Positions 8,616 through 16,048 of a stretch of 34,364 nucleotides of DNA are shown one piece after another. Both the position numbers and the translations under genes were made by a program. Origin of the DNA: Streptococcus suis YS56 (GTDB taxonomy: Bacteria > Bacillota > Bacilli > Lactobacillales > Streptococcaceae); assembly GCF_000440115.1 (NCBI RefSeq), contig NZ_ALMY01000040.1, positions 1 through 34,364 on the forward strand, written 5' to 3'. The notes beneath the pieces were generated by a model. It saw nothing but the letters and a program-made list of their open reading frames with translations. It had not been told where the DNA came from and searched no databases. Numbering within the stretch: position 1 is the stretch's first letter; every line of letters starts with the position of its first letter.

Positions 8616-10646
8616 TTGCTTATGAAAAAGAATATTCGGTTGAAAAGCAGTGTACTAGCTCTTGTAGCTGGTTTTAGTGTCATTACAACACAGGCTGTTT
8701 TAGCAGATGAATTAGCTGTCCAAATTATGGGAGTTAATGATTTCCATGGTGCGCTTGATACGACAGGGACAGCGCGATTGGAGGGGGAAACAGTTCGGAA
8801 TGCAGGAACTGCAGCCTTACTTGATGCTTACATGGATGATTCACAAGCAGAATTTGAAGAAACAGCAGCAGAAACAGAAACACCTGCAGAGTCTATCCGT
8901 GTTCAAGCCGGAGATATGGTTGGTGCAAGTCCATCGAATTCTGGACTTTTACAAGATGAACCAACTGTAAAAGTCTTTAACAAAATGGATGTTGAATATG
9001 GTACTTTGGGGAACCATGAGTTTGATGAGGGACTTGATGAGTATAACCGTATCATGACTGGTGAAGCTCCAAAAGAAGGCCAGTTTAATGAGATTGTAGA
9101 TAATTATACTCATGAAGTAGCCAAACAGGAGATTGTTATTGCTAACGTTATTGACAAAGAGACGGGTGAAATTCCGTATGGCTGGAAACCGTATGCTATT
9201 AAGACTATTCCTGTAAATGATAAAGAAGCAAATATTGGCTTTATTGGTGTAGTTACGACAGAGATTCCTAATCTTGTTTTGAAGAAAAACTATGAGCAGT
9301 ACACTTTTTTGAATGAGGCAGAGACGATTGCTAAATATGCGCGTGAGTTAGCTGAAAAAGGTGTAAATGCGATAGTTGTACTGGCTCACGTCCCAGCTAC
9401 AAGTAAGGATGGTGTGGCTGCTGGTGAAGCTGCAGATATGATTGCTAAGCTAAATGAAATCTATCCTGAACACTCAGTTGACCTTGTATTTGCTGGTCAT
9501 AACCATGTCTATACAAATGGTACAACAGGCAAAACCTTGATTGTTCAAGCTACCTCACAAGGTAAGGCTTATGCAGATGTTAGGGCTGTTTATGATACAG
9601 ATATTGCCGACTTTAAAGATGTTCCGACTGCGAAAATTATTGCAGTGGCACCAGGGCAGAAAACACCAAGTCCAGAAATTCAGGCGATTGTAGACGAAGC
9701 AAATACCATTGTTAAAAAAGTAACAGAGCAAAAAATTGGTACGGCTAGTCAAGCGACAGATATTTCTCGCGAGGTAAATGAATTTAAAGAAAGTGCTGTG
9801 GGCAATTTAGTAACATCGGCTCAATTAGCTATTGCTAAGAAATCAGGTTATGATGTTGACTTTGCAATGACCAACAATGGCGGGATTCGGGCAGATTTGA
9901 AGGTCCAAGAGGATGGAACAGTTACTTGGGGAGCAGCACAAGCTGTTCAACCATTTGGGAATATCCTACAAGTTGTTCAAATGACAGGTGAGCAGATTTA
10001 TACAGCCTTAAATCAACAATACGATGAAGGCGAAAAATATTTCCTTCAAATGTCTGGAATCAAATATATCTACACGAAAGCAGATAATCCAACGGAAGAA
10101 AATCCTTACAAGGTTGTTAAAGCCTTCAAAGAAGATGGAACAGAGATTGTTCCGACAGAAACCTATACACTTGTCATCAACGACTTCCTATTTGGTGGTG
10201 GGGATGGTTTCTCGATTTTCAAAGAAGCTAAGCTGATTGGCGCTATCAATCCCGATACAGAAGTATTTGTGGAGTATTTGACTGATTTAGAAAAAGCAGG
10301 TCAAACGATTAGTGCAACTATTACAGGTAGAAAAGCATTTGTCGAGGAGTATGTAGAAGAACCAAAAGCAGAAGAAAAAGGAGATACTGCTGGGACAACT
10401 ACCGATACGAAAACACCTGAAAAAGCAAGCGACGGTGGCGATAGTGTAGCAAATCAGAAAGCAAACGAGCAACCGGCACCATCTGGAATTGTGGCTCCTA
10501 TTTCAAATAAGAAAACTGAAAAAGCATCAGGAAATCAAACACTTCCAAATACCGGTCAAGAAGCCCTAGGCTCACTTCTTATTAGCTTGGGTGGCTTAGT
10601 TTCACTCGGAATGGCTGTCTCAATGAGACGTAAGGAAGGGGAATAG
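8616..10646 (+). CDS. Cell-wall-anchored 5'-nucleotidase (adenosine synthase type)
   Basis: A 676-residue surface enzyme of the family containing streptococcal S5nA, NudP and Ssads, which make immunosuppressive adenosine from extracellular nucleotides. After a signal peptide ending near AVLADE come the metallophosphatase motifs NDFHG, QAGDMVG, GNHEFDEG, LAHVP and GHNHVYTNG, which hold the two metals. The C-terminal nucleotidase domain has NNGGIR, PFGNIL and FGGGDGF. A Lys/Glu/Thr-rich spacer leads to LPNTG, a hydrophobic helix and MRRKEGE, the sortase A signal. TTG at 8616 sits 7 bases after GGAG while ATG at 8622 sits 13 bases after it, so either may be used; the mature protein is the same. 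Exact nucleotide preference cannot be read from sequence. Confidence 0.93.
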   Translation: MLMKKNIRLKSSVLALVAGFSVITTQAVLADELAVQIMGVNDFHGALDTTGTARLEGETVRNAGTAALLDAYMDDSQAEFEETAAETETPAESIRVQAGDMVGASPSNSGLLQDEPTVKVFNKMDVEYGTLGNHEFDEGLDEYNRIMTGEAPKEGQFNEIVDNYTHEVAKQEIVIANVIDKETGEIPYGWKPYAIKTIPVNDKEANIGFIGVVTTEIPNLVLKKNYEQYTFLNEAETIAKYARELAEKGVNAIVVLAHVPATSKDGVAAGEAADMIAKLNEIYPEHSVDLVFAGHNHVYTNGTTGKTLIVQATSQGKAYADVRAVYDTDIADFKDVPTAKIIAVAPGQKTPSPEIQAIVDEANTIVKKVTEQKIGTASQATDISREVNEFKESAVGNLVTSAQLAIAKKSGYDVDFAMTNNGGIRADLKVQEDGTVTWGAAQAVQPFGNILQVVQMTGEQIYTALNQQYDEGEKYFLQMSGIKYIYTKADNPTEENPYKVVKAFKEDGTEIVPTETYTLVINDFLFGGGDGFSIFKEAKLIGAINPDTEVFVEYLTDLEKAGQTISATITGRKAFVEEYVEEPKAEEKGDTAGTTTDTKTPEKASDGGDSVANQKANEQPAPSGIVAPISNKKTEKASGNQTLPNTGQEALGSLLISLGGLVSLGMAVSMRRKEGE

Positions 10647-10802
10647 GAATCAAGCATAAAAACGACAAACTTTCGAAGTATGTTCTAGGAGCGCTTCTTT
10701 TAGAGACTATCATGAGAGGAATACATAAAAACAATTGTCTTTCATCTTAGAGTAGGTTCTGCTTTTTGTAAAAATTTGAAAAAAACTTATATAACCTTGC
10801 TC
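10647..10802. other. Spacer between the nucleotidase and the tRNA
   Basis: About 155 bases with no coding frame. A weak hairpin (GAAG ... CTTCTTTT near 10673-10701) may end nucleotidase transcription, but no strong terminator is visible. Confidence 0.4.
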
Positions 10803-10831
10803 TTGCAATCTGCTCTCTTCTGGGTTACAAT
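10803..10831 (+). promoter_or_regulatory. tRNA-Arg promoter
   Basis: TTGCAA (10803-10808) and TACAAT (10826-10831) separated by 17 bases, 12 bases before the tRNA. Confidence 0.7.
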
Positions 10832-10842
10832 AGAGAGGCAGA

Positions 10843-10914
10843 CTTCCCTTAGTTAAATGGATATAACAAATTCCTCCTAAGAATTAGTTGCAGGTTCGAT
10901 TCCTGCAGGGGAGA
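10843..10914 (+). tRNA. tRNA-Arg (anticodon CCU)
   Basis: A 72-base cloverleaf can be folded. The acceptor CTTCCCT pairs with AGGGGAG (one G-U), the D stem is GTTA/TAAC, and the anticodon stem AATTC/GAATT holds the loop CTCCTAA. The T stem GCAGG/CCTGC holds TTCGATT, and the discriminator base is A. The anticodon CCT reads AGG codons. The 3' CCA is not encoded. tRNA-Arg(CCU) genes are recurrent integration sites for streptococcal mobile elements, but this copy is unoccupied. Confidence 0.95.
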
Positions 10915-10927
10915 TATTTAAAATTAT

Positions 10928-10970
10928 AAAAACCCTTGAAATATCAATGTTTTCAAGGGTTTTGTTTTGT
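10928..10970 (+). terminator. Terminator after tRNA-Arg
   Basis: AAAACCCTTGAAA pairs with TTTCAAGGGTTTT around a short loop and is followed by GTTTTG. The hairpin is A-rich on its left side, so it may also serve the convergent CLC operon. Confidence 0.85.
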
Positions 10971-11019
10971 CTAAAATATGACTAGGAGGCAAAATGAGGC
11001 AAACTATGATTCCCTTACT

Positions 11020-12204
11020 TCACCTCACCTGCACCCCATAAATAGTCTGTTTTCTGTTTATAAGATAAGCTATGGCAAGTACAGGAATAGCATAGGGCAG
11101 GATATTAGCACCGAATACTTCATAACTAATGAAGAGAGGAGCCAGTAAGGTATTGGTGGCTGTTCCAAATACGGCACAATACCCAAGGGCTGCAACAAGT
11201 TCAGTTGGTAGACCTAGTAATCCTGCTAAAACAGCCCCAGAACTAGCTCCAATCGCAAAGAGGGGAGTAACTTCGCCTCCTTGAAAACCTGCAGCCAAAC
11301 AAAGGCAGGTTAGTAGGAGTTTCAGTAGCCAATCGTAAGCAAACACCTGTTCCCCAGCTAGACTGGCATCAATCAAATTGGTCCCCAAACCAGCATAACG
11401 ACCTTGATGGAAGAAAAATAGTAGAACGGTCAGTCCAACTCCCATAATAGCTATTTTAATGTAAGGATTTGGAAGCCATCGAGTTGAGATGTTTTTTGCT
11501 TGTGCCAAAAACCAGGCAAATAGATTGCCGATGAAACCGAAGCATAGGGCTATCAGAAGTAATTTGAAACTATCTGTAAACTGGAATGAGGTAGTCACGA
11601 TGGCGTGCGAAAATTTTTCTAATCCCAATAAATGAGAAGTAGTAGAAGCTGTGAAAGCGGCAACTAGACAATAGGGGAGACTTGTCCAAGAATATTGGCC
11701 AACGACTAAAACCTCAATGGCAAAGAAACTAGCAGCCAATGGTGTTTGAAAGAGTCCCGCAAAACCTGCGGCCATACCAATCTTTGTTACCATGTCTTTG
11801 GGCAAGTCTGTGAAACCTTGTTTTTGTAACCAGTGTGAAAGACTGGCTCCAAGTTGGACAGCTACCCCCTCGCGACCAACGGAAGCACCAAAAAGATGAC
11901 TGAGCCAAGTTGTAGAGATGATGAGCGGAATGAGAACTGGAGAAATGTGCACATTCTCACCTTGTCCAGCTTTGAAGACTAAGCCCATGCCTGTTTGGAC
12001 TTCCCTTCCCCATTTTTGATAAATGAAAACAATCACCACCCCTGCCAGTGGCAGAAAGAGGATTAGAGATGTAAAATATTCAGATTGTAAGTCTCCAACT
12101 CCTAGTAGAATTTTCCCAAAAAGTGTGGCTATAATCCCTGCACCAACTCCAATTAAGCTGGAAAAGAAAAGGAGTTGGATGGCTTGTTTCATCTTATTGC
12201 TCAT
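11020..12204 (-). CDS. CLC-family antiporter, probably fluoride/proton type (CLC-F)
   Basis: A 394-residue polytopic membrane protein of the CLC family, which a routine search would name voltage-gated chloride channel. Three features point to the fluoride/proton antiporter branch. The gating glutamate E112 sits in GREGVAVQ rather than GREGP. M73 in TGMG takes the place of the anion-coordinating serine. E311 and T313 lie in GGEVTP where chloride transporters have a GxFxP motif. All three keep roughly constant offset from the residues studied in characterised CLC-F proteins. It overlaps the chorismate mutase gene by 11 bases, and an alternative start (M5) directly follows that gene's stop. Fluoride export is inferred; family membership is clear. 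Confidence 0.85.
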   Translation of the reverse strand: MSNKMKQAIQLLFFSSLIGVGAGIIATLFGKILLGVGDLQSEYFTSLILFLPLAGVVIVFIYQKWGREVQTGMGLVFKAGQGENVHISPVLIPLIISTTWLSHLFGASVGREGVAVQLGASLSHWLQKQGFTDLPKDMVTKIGMAAGFAGLFQTPLAASFFAIEVLVVGQYSWTSLPYCLVAAFTASTTSHLLGLEKFSHAIVTTSFQFTDSFKLLLIALCFGFIGNLFAWFLAQAKNISTRWLPNPYIKIAIMGVGLTVLLFFFHQGRYAGLGTNLIDASLAGEQVFAYDWLLKLLLTCLCLAAGFQGGEVTPLFAIGASSGAVLAGLLGLPTELVAALGYCAVFGTATNTLLAPLFISYEVFGANILPYAIPVLAIAYLINRKQTIYGVQVR

Positions 12205-12472
12205 GATTCGCTAACTTGGAAGATTGATAGGCTCTTGATTGGGTCATAATATCGCTAAAGGTTGCTTGAATGGCAGAGCGGTAATCATCCTTTTGAACTA
12301 ATTTTCCAACTCTTTCAAGGACAGCATTTTCTCGGCTGGTATCCAAAACAGGCTTACCTGTTGCACGCTTATAGGCTGTAACTTGGTCGACCAACTCCAT
12401 TCGTTTTTCAAGTAGTTCAACTAATTGGCTATCAATCGTGTTAATCTGTTCGCGGATGCAATCCAAATTCAT
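12194..12472 (-). CDS. Chorismate mutase, AroQ class
   Basis: A 92-residue all-helical protein of the AroQ type, which converts chorismate to prephenate for phenylalanine and tyrosine. MNLDCIREQINTIDSQLVEL begins the long first helix. The active-site pattern is visible in LLEKRMELVDQVTAYK, with R and K residues that bind the substrate carboxylates, and in RENAVLERV. A GGAGG ribosome-binding site precedes the ATG. An extended -10 lies at 12509-12514. The gene is translationally coupled to the CLC gene. The same pairing with CLC-F-type genes is, as I recall, found in other streptococci such as S. mutans, but no biochemical link is known to me. Confidence 0.9.
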   Translation of the reverse strand: MNLDCIREQINTIDSQLVELLEKRMELVDQVTAYKRATGKPVLDTSRENAVLERVGKLVQKDDYRSAIQATFSDIMTQSRAYQSSKLANHEQ

Positions 12473-12508
12473 CTTATAAACCTCCGTATATTGTTTCAGT
12501 TGTTTTTT

Positions 12509-12517
12509 AGTATAGCA
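12509..12517 (-). promoter_or_regulatory. Extended -10 promoter of the chorismate mutase/CLC operon
   Basis: On the minus strand TGC TATACT, with the hexamer at 12509-12514, lies immediately downstream of the rpsN terminator and 37 bases before the chorismate mutase start. No good -35 hexamer is present. Confidence 0.5.
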
Positions 12518-12546
12518 AAAAACAAGGCAGAATACTAGCCTTGTTT
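12516..12546 (-). terminator. Terminator of the S14 paralogue gene
   Basis: On the minus strand AAACAAGGC pairs with GCCTTGTTT across a 9-base loop, followed by TTTGC. It separates the S14 transcript from the chorismate mutase/CLC operon. Confidence 0.8.
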
Positions 12547-12553
12547 GAGGAAG

Positions 12554-12823
12554 TTACCAACTTGCTTTTTTTACCCCAGGAAGTTGACCAAGATGGGCTA
12601 ATTCACGGAAGGTAATCCGACTCACACCGAATTTTCGCATATAAGCGTGCGGACGGCCATCGGTCCTGTCGCGGTATTTCAGTCGATTTGGATTTGAGTC
12701 GCGAGGCAATTTTCGAAGTGCTTGATAGTCACCTTTTTCTTTGAGACTTTTACGTAAATCCGCATAGCGCTCAATTAACTCCAACTGTCTCTGATAGCGT
12801 GCCATTTTTGATTTTTTAGCCAT
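12554..12823 (-). CDS. rpsN: Ribosomal protein S14, zinc-independent paralogue
   Basis: At 89 residues this is the long form of S14 and it lacks the CxxC pairs of the 61-residue zinc-binding form. The family signature [15 protein letters not shown] is present, and the protein ends in KKASW. In low-GC Gram-positives such a cysteine-free paralogue replaces the zinc form in the ribosome when zinc is scarce, releasing zinc and keeping assembly going. The upstream perfect AdcR box fits that role. It has its own promoter and terminator, so it is monocistronic. Confidence 0.95.
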   Translation of the reverse strand: MAKKSKMARYQRQLELIERYADLRKSLKEKGDYQALRKLPRDSNPNRLKYRDRTDGRPHAYMRKFGVSRITFRELAHLGQLPGVKKASW

Positions 12824-12847
12824 AAAATTCTCCTTATTTAAAAAAAC

Positions 12848-12859
12848 TTAACCGGTTAA
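12848..12859 (-). promoter_or_regulatory. AdcR (zinc repressor) operator
   Basis: TTAACCGGTTAA is a perfect 12-bp palindrome that matches the streptococcal AdcR consensus TTAACYRGTTAA at every position. It lies 24 bases before the S14 start codon and overlaps the last base of the -10, so zinc-loaded AdcR should block RNA polymerase. Confidence 0.9.
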
Positions 12860-12887
12860 TTATATATCAAAAAAATAAAGATTGCAA
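12859..12887 (-). promoter_or_regulatory. Promoter of the S14 paralogue
   Basis: On the minus strand TTGCAA (12882-12887) and TATAAT (12859-12864) are separated by exactly 17 bases, a near-consensus promoter. Confidence 0.75.
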
Positions 12888-12918
12888 ACAATAGGTGTAC
12901 AATCTTAATAAATGGCTA

Positions 12919-12958
12919 AAAGAAAACAGACTAGACCTATTGATATGCCAGTCTGTTT
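12919..12958 (-). terminator. Flavodoxin terminator
   Basis: On the minus strand AACAGACT (12951-12958) pairs with AGTCTGTT (12925-12932) and is followed by TTCTTTT. Confidence 0.7.
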
Positions 12959-12963
12959 GTCAG

Positions 12964-13425
12964 TTAATTCATTGTATCTAATTTTGCAGCAAGGTCAGTT
13001 GCAAATTGCTCAAGGTTAACAATATCCTCATCTTCAGCAGCCAGGTCCACCTTGACATTTTCAGCACCTTTAGTTGCTCCACGTGAACCCAACATGACAT
13101 CAAAGTCATCTACTGCACTACAGAAGTCATCATAGAAGGTATCACCAGAACCGCAAACACCGTAGACCTTACCAGTCAAATCTAAGTCAGCTAGGTCAGC
13201 ATAGAAATCCACAATTTCATCTGGAAGCTCACCGTCTCCACCGTAAGAATAAGTGTAGCTGGCAACGACAATGAGGTCTGCATCCAAGATTTCTTCTGTC
13301 TCAATGGTCGTACATTCGTGAACCTGTACTTCCAAACCTAACTCTTCTAGCTTACTGGCGACAATGTCAGCAATTTCTTCTGTGTTACCAGTCATACTAG
13401 CGTAAACTATTTTTGCTAGTGCCAT
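12964..13425 (-). CDS. Flavodoxin
   Basis: A 153-residue acidic FMN-binding electron carrier. SMTGNTEEIA at residues ~9-18 is the phosphate-binding loop, SYTYSYGGDGELP supplies the isoalloxazine contact, and YGVCGSGDTFYDDFC is the second flavin loop. The frame extends ten codons upstream, but the ATG at 13425 is chosen because GGAGG precedes it and homologues start there. An extended -10 (TGA TATAAT, hexamer at 13454-13459) drives it divergently from the DHH phosphoesterase gene. Its redox partner is not in the window. Confidence 0.93.
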   Translation of the reverse strand: MALAKIVYASMTGNTEEIADIVASKLEELGLEVQVHECTTIETEEILDADLIVVASYTYSYGGDGELPDEIVDFYADLADLDLTGKVYGVCGSGDTFYDDFCSAVDDFDVMLGSRGATKGAENVKVDLAAEDEDIVNLEQFATDLAAKLDTMN

Positions 13426-13494
13426 AATTTCCTCCAAATTACATAGTAATTTCATTATATCACACTCCTATCATTTTCAAAAGGGGAAGTTTGT

Positions 13495-13502
13495 GCTAAA
13501 AT
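13495..13502 (+). promoter_or_regulatory. Extended -10 promoter of the DHH phosphoesterase/apbE pair
   Basis: TGC TAAAAT, with the hexamer at 13497-13502, precedes an AAAAGGAG ribosome-binding site and the ATG at 13520. Only about 38 bases separate it from the divergent flavodoxin -10. Confidence 0.55.
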
Positions 13503-13519
13503 GATGAAAAGGAGTTGCT

Positions 13520-14464
13520 ATGACTATTTATAATACTATTATCGAAAAAATTCACGAATACGACACCATTATCATTCATCGCCACCAACGACCAGATCCG
13601 GATGCCATTGGTAGTCAGGTGGGTTTGCAGAAGCTCTTGCAGAAGAATTTTCCTGAAAAAACCATCAAGGTAACCGGTTTTGAGGAACCGAACCTTGCTT
13701 GGATGGCGGGGATGGATGTGGTTGCGGATCAAGACTATCAAGGAGCCTTGGTTATCGTGACAGATACTGCCAATACGGCACGTGTGGATGATGACCGCTA
13801 TACTCAAGGAGATTTCTTGATTAAAATCGATCATCACCCCAATGAAGAGCCTTATGGTGACTTGCTTTGGGTCAATACGGAAGCTAGTTCTTGCAGTGAA
13901 ATGATTGCAGAATTGGCCCTTCAAAGCCAACTGGAACTAGACGGAGAAACTGCCCGTCTACTCTATGCAGGAATTGTGGGCGATACAGGCCGCTTTCTCT
14001 ATCCGGCAACCAGCTCACGCACCTTTGAGATTGTTGCTCGTCTCCGCCAAGAAGATTTTGACTTTGCAAGAATGTCTCGCCAGATGGATACCATTGATTT
14101 CAAGATTGCCAAGTTGACAGGTTACGTCTACGACAACTTGGAAGTGGATGAACATGGTGCGGCACGTGTCGTCTTGACACAGGATATTCTCAAAAAATAC
14201 GGGGTGACCGATGCGGACACTTCCTTTATCGTAGGTGCACCAGGACGGATTGGGACGGTTCAATCTTGGGGGATTTTTGTGGAACAAACTGACGGAAACT
14301 ATCGCGTACGACTACGCAGTAAGTATATTCCAATCAACGAGATTGCCAAGCGCCACGATGGCGGAGGCCACCCACTAGCAAGTGGTGCGAACTCTTATTC
14401 ACTCTCCGAAAATGAGAACATATACCAAGAAATACAAGAGGTAGTGAGGAATGCAAGCAAGTAG
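13520..14464 (+). CDS. DHH/DHHA1 phosphoesterase (NrnA/Pde2-like)
   Basis: 314 residues. The DHH metal-binding motifs appear in order: HRHQRPDPDAIGS (~20-32), VTDTAN (~75), IDHHP (~103), and GIVGDTGRF (~154). The DHHA1 domain closes with HDGGGHPLASGA (~290). Relatives degrade short oligoribonucleotides (nanoRNase), dephosphorylate pAp, and in pneumococcus (Pde2) hydrolyse pApA in cyclic-di-AMP turnover. It lacks the membrane domain of GdpP-type enzymes, so it is cytosolic. The start of apbE overlaps its end by 14 bases, implying coupled translation. Which substrate dominates cannot be told from sequence. Confidence 0.93.
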   Translation: MTIYNTIIEKIHEYDTIIIHRHQRPDPDAIGSQVGLQKLLQKNFPEKTIKVTGFEEPNLAWMAGMDVVADQDYQGALVIVTDTANTARVDDDRYTQGDFLIKIDHHPNEEPYGDLLWVNTEASSCSEMIAELALQSQLELDGETARLLYAGIVGDTGRFLYPATSSRTFEIVARLRQEDFDFARMSRQMDTIDFKIAKLTGYVYDNLEVDEHGAARVVLTQDILKKYGVTDADTSFIVGAPGRIGTVQSWGIFVEQTDGNYRVRLRSKYIPINEIAKRHDGGGHPLASGANSYSLSENENIYQEIQEVVRNASK

Positions 14465-15479
14465 TCGCTCCCTTCGTCTTATGGGAACCATCATTGATAC
14501 TAAAATATGGCATCCCCAGGCAGAACCGATTTTGGATCAGGTAGAAGAGCTTCTCTATCTCTACAAGGATCGGTTTTCTGCCAATGATTTGACTTCTGAA
14601 TTGATGGAGGTCAACCTTAATGCAGGTGTTCAGGCGGTTCCTGTTGCAGAAGACCTGTATGAATTAATCAAATTGGGAAAAGAACACAGTCTGGCTCAGG
14701 GATCTTTTTTGAATATTACCATTGGTCCCCTTGTACAAAGCTGGCGGATTGGATTTAGCGATGCCAAACTTCCAACTCAAGAAATGATCAGTGAAAAACT
14801 CCAACTCATCAATCCAAGGGACATTGAATTAGATGATGAGGAGCAGACAGTCTATTTGAGAAAAGAAGGTATGGCGATTGATCTGGGTGCTCTGGCAAAA
14901 GGGTATGTGGCAGATAAGATTGTTGACTTTTTGAAAAGAATAGGTGTGGAAGCTGGACTGATTAACCTGGGAGGCAATGTTCTGACCTTTGGTCAAGCTC
15001 CCCACAATCAAGATGGTTTCTGGCGAATTGGGATTCAGGATCCTCAGAAACCACGTGGTGAAAATGCCCTCGTCCTCAACATAGGAGAAGAATCTGTAGT
15101 CACCTCTGGTATTTACGAAAGAACCCTTACCGTGAATGGAAAGACCTATCATCATATTTTGAGTCCTGAGACCGGCTATCCAATCGAGTCGCAACTGGCT
15201 AGTTTGACCATTGTGTCCAAACAATCCGTTGATGGTGAGATTTGGACGACCCGACTGTTTGGTCAAGAGTTGCCTCGGATTTATAAGATAGTAGAAGAAA
15301 CTGATGGTATCGAGGCGGTCTTGATGGGGCTGGATGGTAGGATTCTTGTGACTTCGGGACTTGCTGAAAAAGTTCTTGCTGGTAAAGAAAGGATTTCTGA
15401 TAGCTTGGGCAGTCCGTCAAGAGGCGGATTTGGCGCCAGAGTAACTTCTGACCTTGCTTCGGGTGCTTCCGTACTTTAA
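14451..15479 (+). CDS. apbE: FAD:protein FMN transferase (ApbE)
   Basis: 342 residues with no signal peptide or lipobox. ApbE attaches FMN covalently to Thr or Ser of target proteins. Family motifs seen are AIDLGALAKGYVADKI, LINLGGNVLTFG, VVTSGIYER, and HHILSPETGYPI. At the usual Mg-binding aspartate (ADAxxT) this protein has GEIWTT, so Glu replaces Asp. After the domain is a tail of about 25 residues (from ISDSLGS) ending in DLASGASVL, which resembles the flavinylation acceptor pattern. The gene overlaps the DHH gene by 14 bases. An internal methionine (M11) is an alternative start. No obvious terminator follows. Confidence 0.92.
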   Translation: MQASSRSLRLMGTIIDTKIWHPQAEPILDQVEELLYLYKDRFSANDLTSELMEVNLNAGVQAVPVAEDLYELIKLGKEHSLAQGSFLNITIGPLVQSWRIGFSDAKLPTQEMISEKLQLINPRDIELDDEEQTVYLRKEGMAIDLGALAKGYVADKIVDFLKRIGVEAGLINLGGNVLTFGQAPHNQDGFWRIGIQDPQKPRGENALVLNIGEESVVTSGIYERTLTVNGKTYHHILSPETGYPIESQLASLTIVSKQSVDGEIWTTRLFGQELPRIYKIVEETDGIEAVLMGLDGRILVTSGLAEKVLAGKERISDSLGSPSRGGFGARVTSDLASGASVL

Positions 15480-15598
15480 CTTGAAAAAATATTAAAAAAA
15501 TAGGTAAAAAGACTTGCCATAAGAACAAAGTTTTGGTAAACTTAAATGGTTATAATCTATGGCTCGGAAAGAGTCCATGGCAGAAAGGAATTTTTAAA

Positions 15599-15841
15599 AT
15601 GAAAAAAGATATCCATCCAGAATATCGCACTGTTGTCTTCATGGACACAACTACTGGCTACAAGTTCCTTAGCGGTTCAACTAAGAAATCTAACGAAACA
15701 GTTGAATTCGAAGGTGAAACTTACCCATTGATCCGTGTGGAAATTTCATCGGACTCACACCCATTCTATACTGGACGTCAAAAGTTCACTCAAGCAGATG
15801 GACGTGTGGACAAGTTCAACAAAAAATACGGTCTCAAATAA
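15599..15841 (+). CDS. rpmE2: Ribosomal protein L31, type B
   Basis: 80 residues, [20 protein letters not shown] through KYGLK, the length and sequence of the type B L31. It lacks the CxxC zinc motif of the 66-residue type A protein. The frame extends upstream to 15533 but the ATG at 15599 follows AAAGGAA and matches all homologues. A TATAAT lies in the leader near 15551. No AdcR box was seen, in contrast to the S14 paralogue, fitting its role as the constitutive L31 of streptococci. Confidence 0.96.
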   Translation: MKKDIHPEYRTVVFMDTTTGYKFLSGSTKKSNETVEFEGETYPLIRVEISSDSHPFYTGRQKFTQADGRVDKFNKKYGLK

Positions 15842-15874
15842 TCAGCGTTATAAAACCGTTGAAAACGTTGATTT

Positions 15875-15912
15875 TAAGCCATTCCCGAGCCATGGGAATG
15901 GTTTTCTTTTTG
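15875..15912 (+). terminator. rpmE2 terminator
   Basis: CCATTCCC (15879-15886) pairs with GGGAATGG (15894-15901) around a 7-base loop and is followed by TTTTCTTTTT. Confidence 0.9.
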
Positions 15913-15943
15913 AAATGGTAACGGAAATGGTAACGGCTGGGCG

Positions 15944-16048
15944 TTACATTCCCAAAAATTGGGCGAACTTTTCAGCCGTTTTTTCTTTGCCTCTAGAAAT
16001 TGGAGAGGGCTTTTTGGGTGTGTGATTGCCAAAATGATTGCCATTGGT
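15944..16048 (-). pseudogene. Possible remnant of a phage-type integrase C-terminus
   Basis: Between two stops there is a 34-codon open stretch that reads TNGNHFGNH, then a Lys/Pro-rich link, then KTAEKFAQFLGM and a TAA. The end resembles tails of streptococcal tyrosine recombinases. Next to it are a perfect 12-bp tandem repeat (AAATGGTAACGG at 15913-15924 and 15925-15936) and the inverted pair GTAACG/CGTTAC at 15930-15947, reminiscent of recombinase arm sites. No catalytic residues remain. The call rests on a short resemblance and could be chance. Confidence 0.3.

Noticed and set aside
10843-10970. Integrated element at tRNA-Arg(CCU)
   Set aside because: The tRNA is complete, its own terminator follows, and the next gene is a core transporter. 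There is no integrase or duplicated 3' end.
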